Assembly: GCA_950295325.1 (NCBI GenBank)
Contig: OX485807.1
Coordinates: forward strand, 13,979,001 to 14,043,000
Direction of reading: 5' to 3'
Origin: Polytrichum commune
Taxonomy: Eukaryota > Streptophyta > Polytrichopsida > Polytrichales > Polytrichaceae
Length of the DNA stretch: 64,000 bases
Positions 1-12,679 of this stretch are shown piece after piece. The first letter of the stretch is position 1, and each line of letters opens with the position of its first letter. The position numbers and the translations under genes are program-made. The notes beneath the pieces were generated by a model. The model did not search any database. It was not told where the DNA came from and saw only the letters and a list, made by a program, of their open reading frames with translations.

Positions 1-1907
1 GAAAAGGCAAAGAGAAGGATTTCACAATGAATCCCACTTGGAATTCCACATATTATGTGATGGCAAAGATCATGTAGTCATGGCCATGTACATATGGGGA
101 ATGGCTTAGTGAAGTTCCTTATAAAAAATAAAAAATAAAAAATTTAAAAATTTAAAAAGAAAGTAATGACCATAGGTAGGAGTGCCAAACCCTATCTTAT
201 CTGTACACGAATACCACAACCTGTACAAAACTGATTGACTGCCCAAAGAATCCTTGATTCTTTGTCTACAACATTGTACATACCCAGCAACATGAACCAA
301 ATCCAAGTTTGCCATCGAGTTAATTGTCAACAAAAGTTACATTCTCGTAGAATTGCTTCACACATTTTCAAAAAATTCCACATTTCCACGTCCACCACTG
401 GATACACAACTCTTCAACAACAAATTTGCCAACCTCGCCATCTGAAACTTGATGCAAAGCACCAAAAATCCTTGATATGACCTTTCCCTGAACTTGGTTT
501 CACATTCACACCCAGTAGTGAGGGTCTAATACAAACGGGGGGAGGCAGAACTTTGATTCTTCTTGAAAGGACATTATTCTGTCACTTCTGTGGCGGGAAT
601 TTCATCCATACCCATAGAATATTGCAATGCCTGCCCAAAATAAGAAATACAGTATGTAAGTTCAACATAATAACAAACCTCCAAAGTGACTAAGAAAATG
701 ATCAAGGACAGATGCTGTTCCGACATGAGCATTTGAGAGAATTTCCATCCCGAACATGATGAGATCAAATTTGCAAACCAGTCATGAAGGTACTAAGAGA
801 TCAGTACAAAGGTTCAGTAGATGTTGAGTACATAATGCATTTCTAACCTTCATTGTAAACACAGAAAAACATCTGAAAAGACTTGTAATGTTAAATTTCT
901 GGCCCAATGCCACTTAAGTCGGGTCATATATTCTGTAAATGTTTGTTGATTTGGACTGTACCTTTCCATAACACTGCTGAACAGGACACATACACCATAT
1001 GTTCCGATGGTGCTATTGGATCTGTATTTGAACCATGCTTCCCAACCGTTATGCAACTTGCTACTTCAGAATGTCTGATTCTTGGCGGTCCAAAGAGGCA
1101 TCTTGCAGATTGGTGCCATTTGCAGGTTCACCACTATGTGAACTTGATACCCTGCAGACACTTAACATTAGTTTGACTTGGAGATGAATGCAGCTACAAA
1201 AGCCAGTAGACTTATTATATATGGGATTTTGTCAGTTTCTGTACAAACAGAAGAACAGGGATAATGTATACAACTGGGTACATTTACATCTATACCTGTG
1301 ATTCACTGGCTTAGTATGCAACAACATAGATAGTACTAAACATATTTCCAGGCTCAAAACCTCCAACCTCAGGAATAGTATTTAGTAAAAGCAACTGAAA
1401 TCTCTACATAATTGGAAACATGCAGCTATTGGCAAGAATTAACATAGTTAGCTAAGCATTTTTTCGTGAGTACATAATAGCCAAATAATCATCACTAGTG
1501 GGAGAAGAGAATTTTAAATTCGGGACTCTGCTTTGCAATCTCTCCCAGGACTTGATTAGTTGAGTGGCCATAAAAATATGAAAATATAAGCAACAGTCAA
1601 GTATGGGTTGTGAAAAGCCTACGAAAAGAGCTTCATCTGAGAGCGAACTTACAAATTTTATTAAATGCAAGGGGAGGACAAACTATGATTGGCAACGGAA
1701 TAGGATATTGTTTGGACACTCTACAAGCGATGCACAGAAACAAAGCTGCAGAATTGACACCTAATTTGTCATTAAATGATAACAATTCCAGAGTTTTAGT
1801 GAAAATCATTCCACTATCACAGACATCTGTACAACAACAGATTGTGTGCAGCCAACATACAAATGGCAAATGCCTGATCGTAAAACTGCTGAACACCAAA
1901 TGCATAC
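1..1907. other. 3' flank of the SH2 gene; possible unplaced terminal exon
   Basis: No confident gene is visible. On the minus strand a short open stretch (about 574-633) follows a good acceptor (TTGGGCAG) and ends with a stop at 574-576, reading ALQYSMGMDEIPATEVTE. It could be the last exon of the SH2 gene, but its most attractive frame does not match the phase left by the exon ending at 1908. The rest is AT-rich with short spurious frames. Confidence 0.3.
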
Positions 1908-4900
1908 CTGCACAATTGCAACAACTCAGGTTGGAGAAGCAGAACCTCAAACAAAGGTTTCTGCTGATGATTTTCACTTATTCCCTGCCTGCACAAGCAC
2001 ATTACAATGTGTTGTATAAGCCCTTTTTGGATTTAGGGTTTGGGGTTAGAGCCCAAAGGAATTCGTACACAAACCAATTTCTTCATTAGAGCTATTCTTT
2101 GACTCAAAATGACTTCTCGTTGGGAGTTCGTCCCCTATGATTTCGTGTTGGTTATTTACGCACAAGATCCAAAATTTCTTTCCACCTGTGCTGCATCCTA
2201 GGATGTAGTTTTTAAGTTTGAGTGAAGAGCAACCTAATTCAACTAATCAAGGGCCAAACTCATTTTAGCACCTCTTGGCATGCTAAACGAGTTTGATGCT
2301 CAAAGAATCAACATAGAATTATTTTCTTCAAACCTCCACATTAACTCTGAGCATGCACCAAAAACTTACTTACAAGGCTATGATCGGGGAGAACCAGCAG
2401 TTAGTTACAAATGAACTGGTTGAGTTTGAGAAATAACTGGTTGAAGTTCAAGACTGTAGGAAAATTACCAATCATTTTAGAGGAATTTGTAGAATATACC
2501 CCAATTTAATAAGGGAAAACCGGAGGATGTCAACATGTAACTGGTTGGACTTGCAAACACTAGGATCTCAACTGATTATGCCCAAAAATCTCCCCAATCA
2601 CTGTTACAAGGTATTGTATGTGAAACAACCTACTCCTGACCAAAAGTCTCATTGAGTAAAGGAATGACTCTATGGTTTCAAAAATCTACTTTCAAATTAG
2701 AATATCATAGAAGATGCAGCAAGCTTTAATTGTAACTCCTTGAGGGTGTCAACAACATCTTCATACAGGCAAGCAAAACAAGCTGTAATGCACACATACC
2801 CCTGTCCAATCTCAAGGTCAAGGGTCAGCAACTTGTGGTAAATGATCATATCGCGACCCACATAGCTCACAACAAGTGCACCTGCATCTGGGTGAGGCCA
2901 GATCCGTGAACTCGCAAAGCGTAGGAGAAAATTGCCTGGCTTAGATGACAATGCTTCATCTGCCTTCAAAAGAGTCTCTGCATCCTTGCGAAAAATCATG
3001 CCTTCGATCCACTTTGGGTCTTCACTCTCCCAGGTAGACTGAAGCTGGGGTGAAGAAAGAGCAACAGAAATTGGGTATATCCATTGCCATAATCTGTCAA
3101 ACTCATCTCGTGAAGCATACTCTCCACAGCCGGCTATTTGACGCAGAAATTCCTTGTCCTGAATTAAAATCATTGGCCCAATAATAGTGAGCAATAAAAT
3201 AGCAAGAAATAAACTGAAGATTCTACACAGTGGAGTTATTCTCTACCTCTACATGACTTTTGGTTGGGAGTTGGTTGTTTTGCATACACCACCTTCCACT
3301 TTTGGAAACTTTCCGGTGCATCCTTGGAGGTAGTGTGGAGGTTTCAATGAAAAGCATTATATATCAGTTCATTGAGAGTCAACCTCATGTTGGCATGCCA
3401 AGAGGTACTAAACCAGTTTGGTCCTCAATGAACCGAAATAGGTTCCTCCTCATTCAAATTCAAACACCTCCGAGCATGTTCCACAAGTGGAACATGCAAT
3501 TGATATTTTATACAAAACAACCAATGGAAAATCATAGGTGATAAACTCCAGAAAAAAAAGTCACTTTGAGTAAAGGATAACTCTAGTGAAGTGGAAATAT
3601 ACATGAACTGACAGCATTTGCCTGCACATCAAATCAATTACCAAATCAGCACTTTACTAACGTCAAGTAGGTATAGGGTTATAACCTTATTAGAAAATAA
3701 TCGGGTTCGGCAACCTGATATTCTACCAAAGCTCTCCTCAATATGCTTCACTAAACGTAGCCACAAGACAGGATGGCCATCAGCCGATAAAATACTCCAC
3801 AGATCATTTCCATCAACGAGTAATCGTCTAGCCATTAAAACTTGGAACCTGCTTTATTGACCACATAAAAGGTATTACATACATCAGTCTGCACCTGCAC
3901 TTGTCTCAACAAACTAATAACAAAAAAATTGCACAGGCTAATTCCTTCAAGCCTGTCGCATCCAAAACATTGCAAACAATGGTTTGCTTGAGCTGAGGTA
4001 GCATGAGACCACAACAAGAATGTGAATGTCAAATATAAACACCTCAGACAAAGACCAACAACATTATTGAGATTTTTAATACACAATTTGCAAAGTACCC
4101 GTTATGTCGACAGCCAGTGATATCTGACACCCGCCTCGCAAAGTCAAGAAGGTCCAGGTCGCTCTTGTTCGAAATCAGTCTCTTTAGAAATTCAGCTCGG
4201 CAATGCACATTCTCCAAGCAATACTTGAAAACCAAAAAGTCAGTGGCACCGCTTGCGTTATCTTGGTTTAGCTTTGAGAGGTATGGAGATTCTGCTACAA
4301 CATGATCCTCATCTCTACTCACACCCTGACTAAACCCCATATCCATGGAAATTGGGGTCCTGGAAAATGGTAATTTTGCAGGGAGATGAAGTGACCAGGC
4401 GAATGCCCTCTGAGCAGGGGAATTTTGGGGGGGAAGTGGCCTGTGAAATGGTCCTGATAATGGAGAGGCCCCAACGTCTCCATAAATTGACAAGCCCATT
4501 CTCTCAGTAGAGTTTTCAGCTAAAATTCCATCGTTCGGCATTTTATCTGAAGTTGTTGTTCGAGGCCGTTTTGAGGGAGGTTGGCCAGGGAGAAATGGAG
4601 GCCCCTGTATGTTGATAGAACTGTTTACAATTCCATTACAGACAGTCTCACCATTCCCAACAAGTTCCCCAGGTACCATCATTTCCTCATCCACGGTAGA
4701 GCCGATTCCGTCTTGAGGGAACACAGTACTATTGGGCTTTTGCTTCCATGCTCCAGCTGGGATTCGATGGTTTCTGTTGCGAGAGACGCATCGAATCGGC
4801 CGTGAGAATGCACGAAGAAAGGGATAGTGCGGCGTGTTTGGAGAGTCAAAACATACTCGGAAGAGCCGATTGTCGCACTTAGATGACAACTGCAACAACA

Positions 4901-7900
4901 TTGCCAATATAGATCAAAAGTGAGCATAAACAAAGAGTAAGACTATGACCATCTCCTCCTGATTGATCTGTTGAATTGTGGACAACTCAGTTCCCGTTCG
5001 TTCCTCCCCCTTCGTATTTATCATGGTTGGGTGTGCCATGGTGAAATAACATTAGCATGGCTTCATAACAAATGGATCCTGTATAATTTTCAAGAACATA
5101 AGTCCCAACCACTTAAGCTCTTGACTGGAGCTTCAATGTCCACCTAATGTTAAGTAGATCTTGGAAGCTGATTTTCAATAACTAAGAGCTTAGCTTTAGT
5201 TTACAGATTTTATTTCAAGATCAAGCTACTTATGCCTTTGCAGGAATAATGGCCGCCAGTTATTTCCAAATGACCACCTTAAGTCACCCAGATCCCAGTC
5301 AAACCTAGACTTAAAGCAAATGTATGGTGCACAATCTGAACCTTGTGAAATTGCCAATTGCAATGTCCTGGAAAAGAACCATCCTTGGTCTCAAAGACAG
5401 GTTAGAATACAATGTCTGTGGACAATGCAATGACATATTCACATCATACTTTTGAGCTTAAGCTACAATTTGACTCGGTCTAGTGAATGAACATGAGAGC
5501 AGAGTTTCAGGGACAGAGTGTTTATAGAAACATTTCTTTTCAGTTTACCTGGGATATTTTCAACTTGAATGAGGCACGGCCATGAATCAGCTTAATAGGC
5601 CTCTCAGTTGATGGGAATTCTACTCCATCAAAAGTAGTCAACAGAGGTGCCTCCGCATCATCCTTAGGCTTCTCAACAGGGCTTCCACTATCCGCATACA
5701 CCAACATAGCTACCAACTGTCAAATCGGTCACTCCATGTATTAGACCAGAATAATCTTGTACAACATACAGGATGTCAAGTTTTATACATGAACATGTAC
5801 TGGCCTGGTAGTTTCACCACTCAACATTGGATTGAAGATTCTTGTCCTGGATCACCTCTGTGTTGTTTAATCTCTCAGAACAATGTGACACACCAGAATC
5901 TCTTGTTTTATACATGCTACTAATATACAACACTAAAGTACTTCAAAGACAAGAAAGCAACCAACAGAAAAAGCAACAAACCTCCATTTCTTTGTGAATT
6001 GAACGCCCTAAAGCATCCAGCAGTGCAACGTCTAAAGCAAAATTTCGACGACAAGAGGCCTGCAGGAAATATTGTCAATTAAATTAGCGAATGTGCATTT
6101 GCCCTTGACCCAAGGGCTACAAACCACCAGGTTACAATCAGTTTTCTATAATAATTTCACCTATATAAGGATCCCACTGCATTTGGATAAGGGCCTCATC
6201 ACATTATGGCCAAGGGCTTTGACCATGAAATTGTGGGGGCCCTTGAAACTCATCCCTAGGTTGTACTATTAGAAACTGTAATTGAATTCCGTGTGGTCAG
6301 GGGATTGAAGTGTAGCGTAACAACATATGCAACTGGGCTCTCAACCAAATGCTACTTCATCACCATCCTACTCATGTGGGCCCTTCTACACAAAAAGTTC
6401 TAATAAAGCAAGGATTATGAGATTTTGAAGTGTCATGGTCACCCAGTTTTAGACCCCCTCTTTGAGGTGGGCTTGACACAAAATCTGGTAGGTTATTCAT
6501 AAAACATTATCCACTGCATGTCATGTAAGAATCCATGTAGGTTTTTCATCCATTTGAACATCCTTGGTCCCATGGTCCCTTAAGCCCTCAAGCTCTAGTG
6601 TAAAGTGCCCCTGAGACTAAACAGATGGCACCTATATGACCTCATGGAGAACCAATTGCACAACGCTTGTGGTCCTGATACCCAATTGAGGAAGGGCAAC
6701 AACCAAACCTTTCCGCCTACTACACTCCATACACCATCTCCTCCTTCTTCAACTTCATGATCATCAGATGCTCCAGTTGAGCCATCAAGACAGAGCTCAA
6801 GTGGTGGATTCTGGATACAAAAAAATGCACAAATAAGTTAAAGTTACAGAGAGGAAAAGGCAGATCAATGCAGTACTCATGACCCAAAAACTGAGCTGGA
6901 AACACATGGCTGGAATGTCCTATCAGCAAATCCCAGATATCCATCCATCCCCCTACTGATCACTTGCCTTTCTTTGAATGCCAATGAAATTGGTCCTTCC
7001 CTACAAGTTAAGACACTTGAACAGACCTAATCGAAAATCAGTCTCCTTGTAAACCCACGGCTAAATTCACAGTATTATTACTCAAATGTGTTCAACATCC
7101 TTATAAGAGGAAATGTGCAGTACATGTGCCGCTTGAGGACAAGCCTTGGTGAACCCTAAGACTTATGAACTAGGTAATGGATGCGACGAGCCTTGCACGG
7201 GCTGTAGTAGGTGCCCAACCTACAGGACCCCAGTGGCAACGGTAGGTATTAGCAGCAGTAGCCACCGATATTGGGTGCTTACTACAGCCTATGGCGGGGG
7301 CGCGTGTCCATTACCTGACATAGGTCATCAATTGAAAGTGATAATTTGCCTCCTCATACCCATTTAAAAATAACCTTGTCTGCAAAATCACTTGGCATGA
7401 CCACTACAACATTTGAGACTGATATTACTGATTTAGACAACTAGGACAGTTGGCATCGGTGGCCCACCTTGACATGCTGGTTTGTGTGTTAGACAAAGGT
7501 ATTTGACAAGGTTTTATGTGTTTTAAGTGATGTCAAACTAGATGTAGATTGGCTTCTTTGCGAAGCCAATATCAATTGCTTTCACAAGCATCCCCTACTA
7601 CAGGATGTGGCAAGGCTCCTCGTGTGCATTATCGTAAGTAGTGGCCATGGCATGGCAGGGTTATCGATTACAAGTGATAATGTGGCAAGGCCCCTCGTAC
7701 CCATCACTAGACATAGTGGTCATGGCATGCAGGGTCATCAATTACAGGTAATAATGTGGCGAGCTCCTCCTATCCAATTAGGAATAGACACGTCAGCAAG
7801 ATCGCTGGGCATGACCACTGCAACATGAAATTTGAGACCAAGATTACCAATTCAGACAACTAGATCAGATGGAGTTGGTGGCCCACCTTTACATAATGGT

Positions 7901-10353
7901 TTGTGACAGTAGGTTGAGGAAGAACCCGCACATGATGTGCATAGCCCTGTACACAGTTGCCATCTAGGCTGCCTTCCCCTCCAGCTAAGAGAAGAGCGAT
8001 GGGGTCTCCTCCATCCCCTTTACTCTTGAAACAATCAACTTTCCTCTCCCCCACGACTCCACCATTTACATGTAGCCGTGCGACATCTGGGCCAATCTGG
8101 TCAACACAGAACACTATCACAGGTTTAATTCTCACCATATTTAATTACCCATAAAATAATCAAAAATATGACGCTTCAACTTGCAGTCAAGAAAGGGCAA
8201 TTACACAAATATGTACTTGTAAGTATCAATGTTCAAACATCAATATTTACAGATCAAGGTAACCAGTAAGACCATAAAATCTTAAAACTCAAGAGAGATA
8301 GTTAATCCAAAGCTTTTAGAGTTACATGCTCCGGTACAAGCAGTCAAAAGAAAGCAATCAAAGACTAGAATCAAATAGAAAAGAAAGGACACATACAGCA
8401 ATAGCCAAATGACAGCAAGCCATTTGACCAGGGCCCATCCACTCAATCAAACTCTTGGTGTAGCATGTCTACTAAGACCTCAATTTCGACGCACTGAAAC
8501 CAGGAGAGATATGACAAAACCCTAGACTAGTAGGGAAAACAAAAGCCAATCGTTTTGTTCATTCCACGAATACCATTTTTTTGCTAGGGCTCTGACGAGC
8601 TTCCCCTCTTAGAAATCCTCCAAAGCCTTGATAATTACTCTAACTAAGTACTCATGAACAAATTAGAATCACGATGCTGAAACTCGTATTCAAGAGGGAC
8701 ATTACACAAATAGTGTGAAATAGAAGTACCACTTGTTCCACTCAATGTAAGAGACAAAGGTTGTATGCCAACATACACATGAAGTGAGATACAAAAGGAA
8801 TAGCAAAGTTACAAGTGGTAAGGAAAGAAAATAGCTCTGCATGTGGGAATTCTGCACTACATGTGTGGAAAAATGATCCCACCTCACATCCAATGTGAAC
8901 CCATTTTTCCATGGCACAAGTTTGATCCGCCACAATCGCCTCCTGTATGATGATGGCATCTTCGGTAGCCTCATCTGCTGTGCCATCTGATGCTAATAGA
9001 AGTGGGTGCAGTGCCAGTTTCCTGTCCGCTTCAATGGTGAGGAAGGGCTTCGCTGCACTGGAGTCGGGGAATACCTAGGGTTAAGTCACAACACAGAAAC
9101 TGTAAGAAAGAAAGCAAGGCTAGCATCAGCTCGGTTATGTAAGATTGAACAAACATTGCTAAGATTTTCACCCTCGTAGTTCCAACAAATCGAGTTGATT
9201 TTCTAATGTCACAAGTACGGATGGACAGACTCTGTGCTACCACATCATACAAGAACTGGGTTAAACACTTGGGAAGCAATGTGATCGGAGGTATGTACCT
9301 AGGATTAAGTTACAACACAGAAACTGTAAGAAAGAAGCAAGGCAAACATCAGCTAATTCCAACTATTAAAGTCAAATTTCTACTGTCACAATTGCGGAAA
9401 GGCTCTGTACTACCACGTCAGACAAGAACCGGTTTAAGCAATATGGTTTAGCAATGTGGTCCGAGGTATGTCGGAGGTATGTACCCATGGTTAACTAACA
9501 ACACAGAAACTGTAAAAATGGAGGCAAGGCAAGCATCAACTCAGTTATGCACGATTGAACAAGCATTGCTAGATTCTCAACCTCGTGATTCCAACGAATT
9601 AGTCAAAATTTTAATGTCACAATTACAGATGGAAAGACTCCATGGTACCACATCATACTAGAACCGGGTTAAATACTTTGGAAGCAATGTGGTCGGAGGT
9701 ATCTACCTAGGGTTTATTACAACACAGAAAATGTAAGAAAGGAAGCAAGCAAGCATAAGCTAAGTTATGCACGATCGAACAAACATTGCTATGATTCTCA
9801 ACATTTCTACAAAAAATTCAACGAACTAGTGAATATTCTAATGTCAAAATTGCGGATGGAAAGACTCTCCACTACAACATCATACAACACCCGGAGGTAC
9901 ATTTTGGTTCAGCAACGTGGTCGGAGGTATGTACCTAAAGTTAAGTTATAACACAGCAACTGTAATAAAGAAGGCAAGGCAAGCACCAGCTAAGTTATGC
10001 ACGATTGAACAAACATTGCTAAGATTTTCAAACCTTGTAATTTCATCGAACTAGTCAATTTTCTAATGTCACAATTAATGATGGAAAAACTCTATGGTAA
10101 AACACATAGTACCGCATCATACAAGAAACCGGGTTAAGCACTTTTGCTTAAGCAATGTGGTCGGAGAGTTAAGTACCTGCCGAATGAGGATTCCTGGCTT
10201 ACTGCATTTGAGGAGGTAAACCCAGAAGCAGAGAGTGAAAGTGCCTTCCTCCGAGGAAACACCTCTGTCGAGCCTCACAGAAAATTTGTCGAGAGGCAAG
10301 TAATCGTCGTCCCCGAAAATTGCACCACATTTGCCTCCAGATAGAGAAGCCAT
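1908..10353 (-). CDS. Plant STAT-type linker-SH2 domain protein (SHA/SHB-like), 3' end unresolved
   Basis: Ten exons join in phase: 10353-10177, 9074-8883, 8096-7887, 6810-6709, 6059-5982, 5716-5549, 4889-4099, 3848-3686, 3158-2800, 1988-1908 (at least 773 residues). Exon 1 begins MASLSGGKCG and contains FTLCFWVYL, as in plant SH2-domain proteins of the Arabidopsis SHA/SHB type. Exons 2-3 continue the N-terminal region (KWVHIGCE, then DVARLHVNGGVVGE). Exons 5-7 carry CRRNFALDVALLDALG and LSSKCDNRLFRV. The linker is in exons 7-8. Exon 9 holds the SH2 domain: RLWQWIYP, then WIEGMIFRKDAETLL and GNFLLRFASSR, whose Arg is the expected phosphotyrosine-binding residue. Exon 10 gives KPLFEVLLLQPELLQL. 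The family resembles metazoan STATs only in the linker-SH2 part, so the role is probably phosphotyrosine reading; that is family inference. All junctions are GT-AG. The exon after 1908 is not identified. Confidence 0.85.
2216..3480. repeat. Inverted repeat pair flanking the SH2-domain exon
   Basis: The segment at about 2216-2365 (plus) is similar to the reverse complement of about 3295-3480. Shared blocks include CACCTCTTGGCATGC against its complement GCATGCCAAGAGGTAC, AAACCTCCACA, and a GATGCACC/GCATGCACC end. The arms are imperfect and lie in the introns on either side of exon 9. They may be two opposed copies of one old mobile repeat. Confidence 0.5.
2395..2606 (+). repeat. Dispersed repeat, also present inverted near 49.1 and 49.6 kb
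   Basis: Phrases such as AACTGGTTGGACTTGCAAAC, CTAGGATCTCAACTGATTATG and CCCAAAAATCTCC reappear as reverse complements at 49535-49700, and more loosely at 49085-49330. The copy lies in intron 9 of the SH2 gene. No coding potential or clear ends are visible, so the family is unknown; a non-autonomous transposon is likely. Confidence 0.6.
7389..7908. repeat. Duplicated exon-3 donor region inside SH2 intron 3
   Basis: The block 7804-7908 spans the end of exon 3 (donor GTGGGC on the minus strand). It is copied about 415 bp away at 7389-7488, sharing GGCATGACCACT, GACAACTAG and GGTGGCCCACCTT. The material between contains further imperfect copies of CATGGCATG(G)CAGGGT and AAGTGATAATGTGGCAAGG. The upstream copy keeps a donor-like AAG|GTGGGCC. 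Confidence 0.65.
9075..10176. repeat. Tandem array filling SH2 intron 1 (about 185-230-bp units)
   Basis: Nearly the whole first intron is an imperfect tandem array. The anchor phrase GTATGTACCTAGGGTTAAGT recurs in variant form near 9071, 9292, 9477, 9697 and 9927. It is followed each time by AACACAGAAACTGTAA, GCACGATTGAACAAACATTGCT, TTCTAATGTCACAATT and CACATCATACAAGAACCGGG. On the transcribed strand each unit contains CCTAG|GTACATAC, an acceptor directly joined to a donor-like sequence, matching the true acceptor CCCTAG|GTAT of exon 2. Confidence 0.85.
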
Positions 10354-11657
10354 CCACGGAAAGCCTAACCTTCTGACTCTTCTAATCCATGTCTAGAGGT
10401 GATGATGATTTTCCGCCTCAAATCAATGCGTAGTAGCAGTAGTCGTCGTCGTCGTAGTAGTAGTTATTGTAGCAATCGTCCAATTTCTAGGCTTTCTCCC
10501 TGCTCCTACCGACTTCTCTCTCCCTCCGTGTTCCGACGCCATCCAGGATTGTGTGCATAACCCAGATGTTAGAATTCGGTGGCCGATCTCCAACTGATTC
10601 TTCCGGGCTTGTTGACCTAGAGCCGATCTTGTAAACCTGAACCTGTTTCACAAAGCGATTATTGTTAGTGTTGTCCCAGTTGGAGGACATGCACCTAAAT
10701 GCCGGGCCGGGCCGGGCCGGGTCCGCATGGGTTTGGTCTATTATATAACTTACAATGAACAAGGCGGTGGGGGGGGTGTCGCCCCGCCGTTCCGCATCGT
10801 TCCAAAAAGGTGGGGAGAGCAATGTGTCAAATGTGCAATATAGGCGCCTAGTTCAAATGAAGACCCTATCGGCAATCTAAAGGGTACTGGAATTTCGAAC
10901 AGGTTGGGATTGAATTTCGATCAGGCCAAAACCAATAGTGTTATGACACATGTCATGGTTTTAAGTACTAGTGTGAGGAGGAATGAGTGGTTGAAGCAAG
11001 CACTTATGACATACTCTAGACATTGATGATGTTTTCGGGCCAACTTTTGGCTTCAAAGATTCATAATAATTTCAATGTAAGGAATAAAACTATTGAAAAA
11101 ATTGCAATCCTCCTTATTTCTATCTTCCTGTACGGGAAAACGTTGCACCCCGTTATACTTCTCTAGATATGGCACAAAATCTCTTAAGCGATCCGTTTTG
11201 GGTGCCTCTATTCTATTAAACAACAAGCATCTAGTTGCAAGAGTGGTATGCCCTATTATTATCATGCATACATGGCCAGTTATGGTTGGTGGTCGACCAA
11301 GGCCAAACTTTGGCTCCTTTTAGAGACCACCTAAGAGTCATTGATAACTTGCAACTAAAGATCACTTGAAACTGAACTCCACTTGAAGAATGAGCTGATA
11401 ACACTAACACTTCTAAATCACATCACGTATGTGGTTGGTTCTCGTTGATAGCCAAACTTTTGGCTCATTTCAAATACCATCACTAAGTCTCTTCCCACAG
11501 GGCAAAGCCAGTAAACTTCGAATATATATGAATGACCATACCTTCTTATTGGTTTGAACCTATTTTTATTTTTTTTAATGAATTTTAGACATTTATGATA
11601 GTATTCAACAATTGGGGGGGGGGGGATTTTATGTTCTTGAAAAGAATTGTTGTTTAA
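10354..11657. other. 5' flank of SH2 gene, no gene seen
   Basis: This includes a GTAGTCGTCGTCGTAG-type trinucleotide run (about 10425-10480), probably in the 5' leader or promoter, and a short GGGCC repeat (10702-10722). Open frames here lack recognisable motifs. A G11 homopolymer lies at about 11613-11623. Confidence 0.4.
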
Positions 11658-12452
11658 CCCTTAAATGCTCAGCAACCCGAAATGGGTCAGCACCTAATAT
11701 TATTGGGGTCTGCGACCCACTAGGTGGCAATCTACATGGGTGAAAATGTACCTATTGGTGTAGGGTGGTGCCCACTATCATGTGAGCCAAAATAAACATA
11801 TAAAAACCTCATACTCCAACCATGTAGGATTGTTTAATTAGGTTGGCATTGGGGACGGCTTCATGTGTTGCTCAAATGCAGGAGCCAAATTTAGGAGCCA
11901 ATATCTTTCACATATGATGCCCAATTTGGGTGGGGTTTTTCCCTTAGGACAAGGTGACGGTTGTGCACAACTTCCCCGGATGGATTTGGGAAAACTTAGT
12001 GCACATATTGCTTTCTCCATGAAAAAGGGAAAACCTCCGAAAATGACCTCACGTGGCCCCTCCAACTTTGAGGATGACAAACTGTATCTAAATTTGCTCA
12101 AAAAAACTCATGTTTTTGGGATTAGCTCATTTGTCATGCACATAACATATTATGGCAAAGTTGTCAACTTTCTAAAATTTGTGGAATGACCGAAATGGTC
12201 ATGAAATCAGAAAAAATAAAGTTTTTCTTTAGTTGCCCCTTGGATGAAGGGCATGTTCATATATCAATGTAACCTAGAAAATGTGGTCTGATTGACTTCA
12301 AATTTTCACAAAAATAATATATGGTAGTCTAGTCCACATCCGTATGGTTGTATTTCAATTAAACAAAGCCTATTTTGCTACATAACTAAAAAAAATCAGC
12401 ATTGGTGTTGGAGGTGCCCGAAGATGGCATGTGAAGGCTTGAGCGTTTAAGG
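11658..12452. mobile_element. Possible piggyBac-like non-autonomous element
   Basis: The left end reads TTAA|CCCTTAAATGCTCAGC. The right end, reverse-complemented, reads CCTTAAACGCTCAAGC next to TTAG. Inverted ends starting CCC/CCT beside a TTAA site are typical of piggyBac. The left subterminal part also has self-complementary AACCCGAAATGGGT and GACCCA blocks. The right TTAA is mutated and there is no transposase, so the assignment is tentative. Confidence 0.45.
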
Positions 12453-12679
12453 TTAGTAGTAGGATATTGTTATGATTTAGTTGTGTTTTACTAGTATTAT
12501 TAGGAAAAAAAATAGAACAATATGAAACTAATAGTTTTTCTTAGGCCTAGGGTTCTAGGATGTACTTTTTCGGAATAATTTTCAAGAAGTTTATTTTAAT
12601 TGATCATGGGCCATACACATGAGGACATTGATTAACATCTTTGTGTGACATCAAATGCTTTGAAGTGTCATGACATATA

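Noticed and set aside
10487-10822. 111-residue minus frame upstream of the SH2 start
   Set aside because: Low-complexity GC-rich leader with a GGGCC repeat; no homology and the SH2 start at 10353 is well supported.
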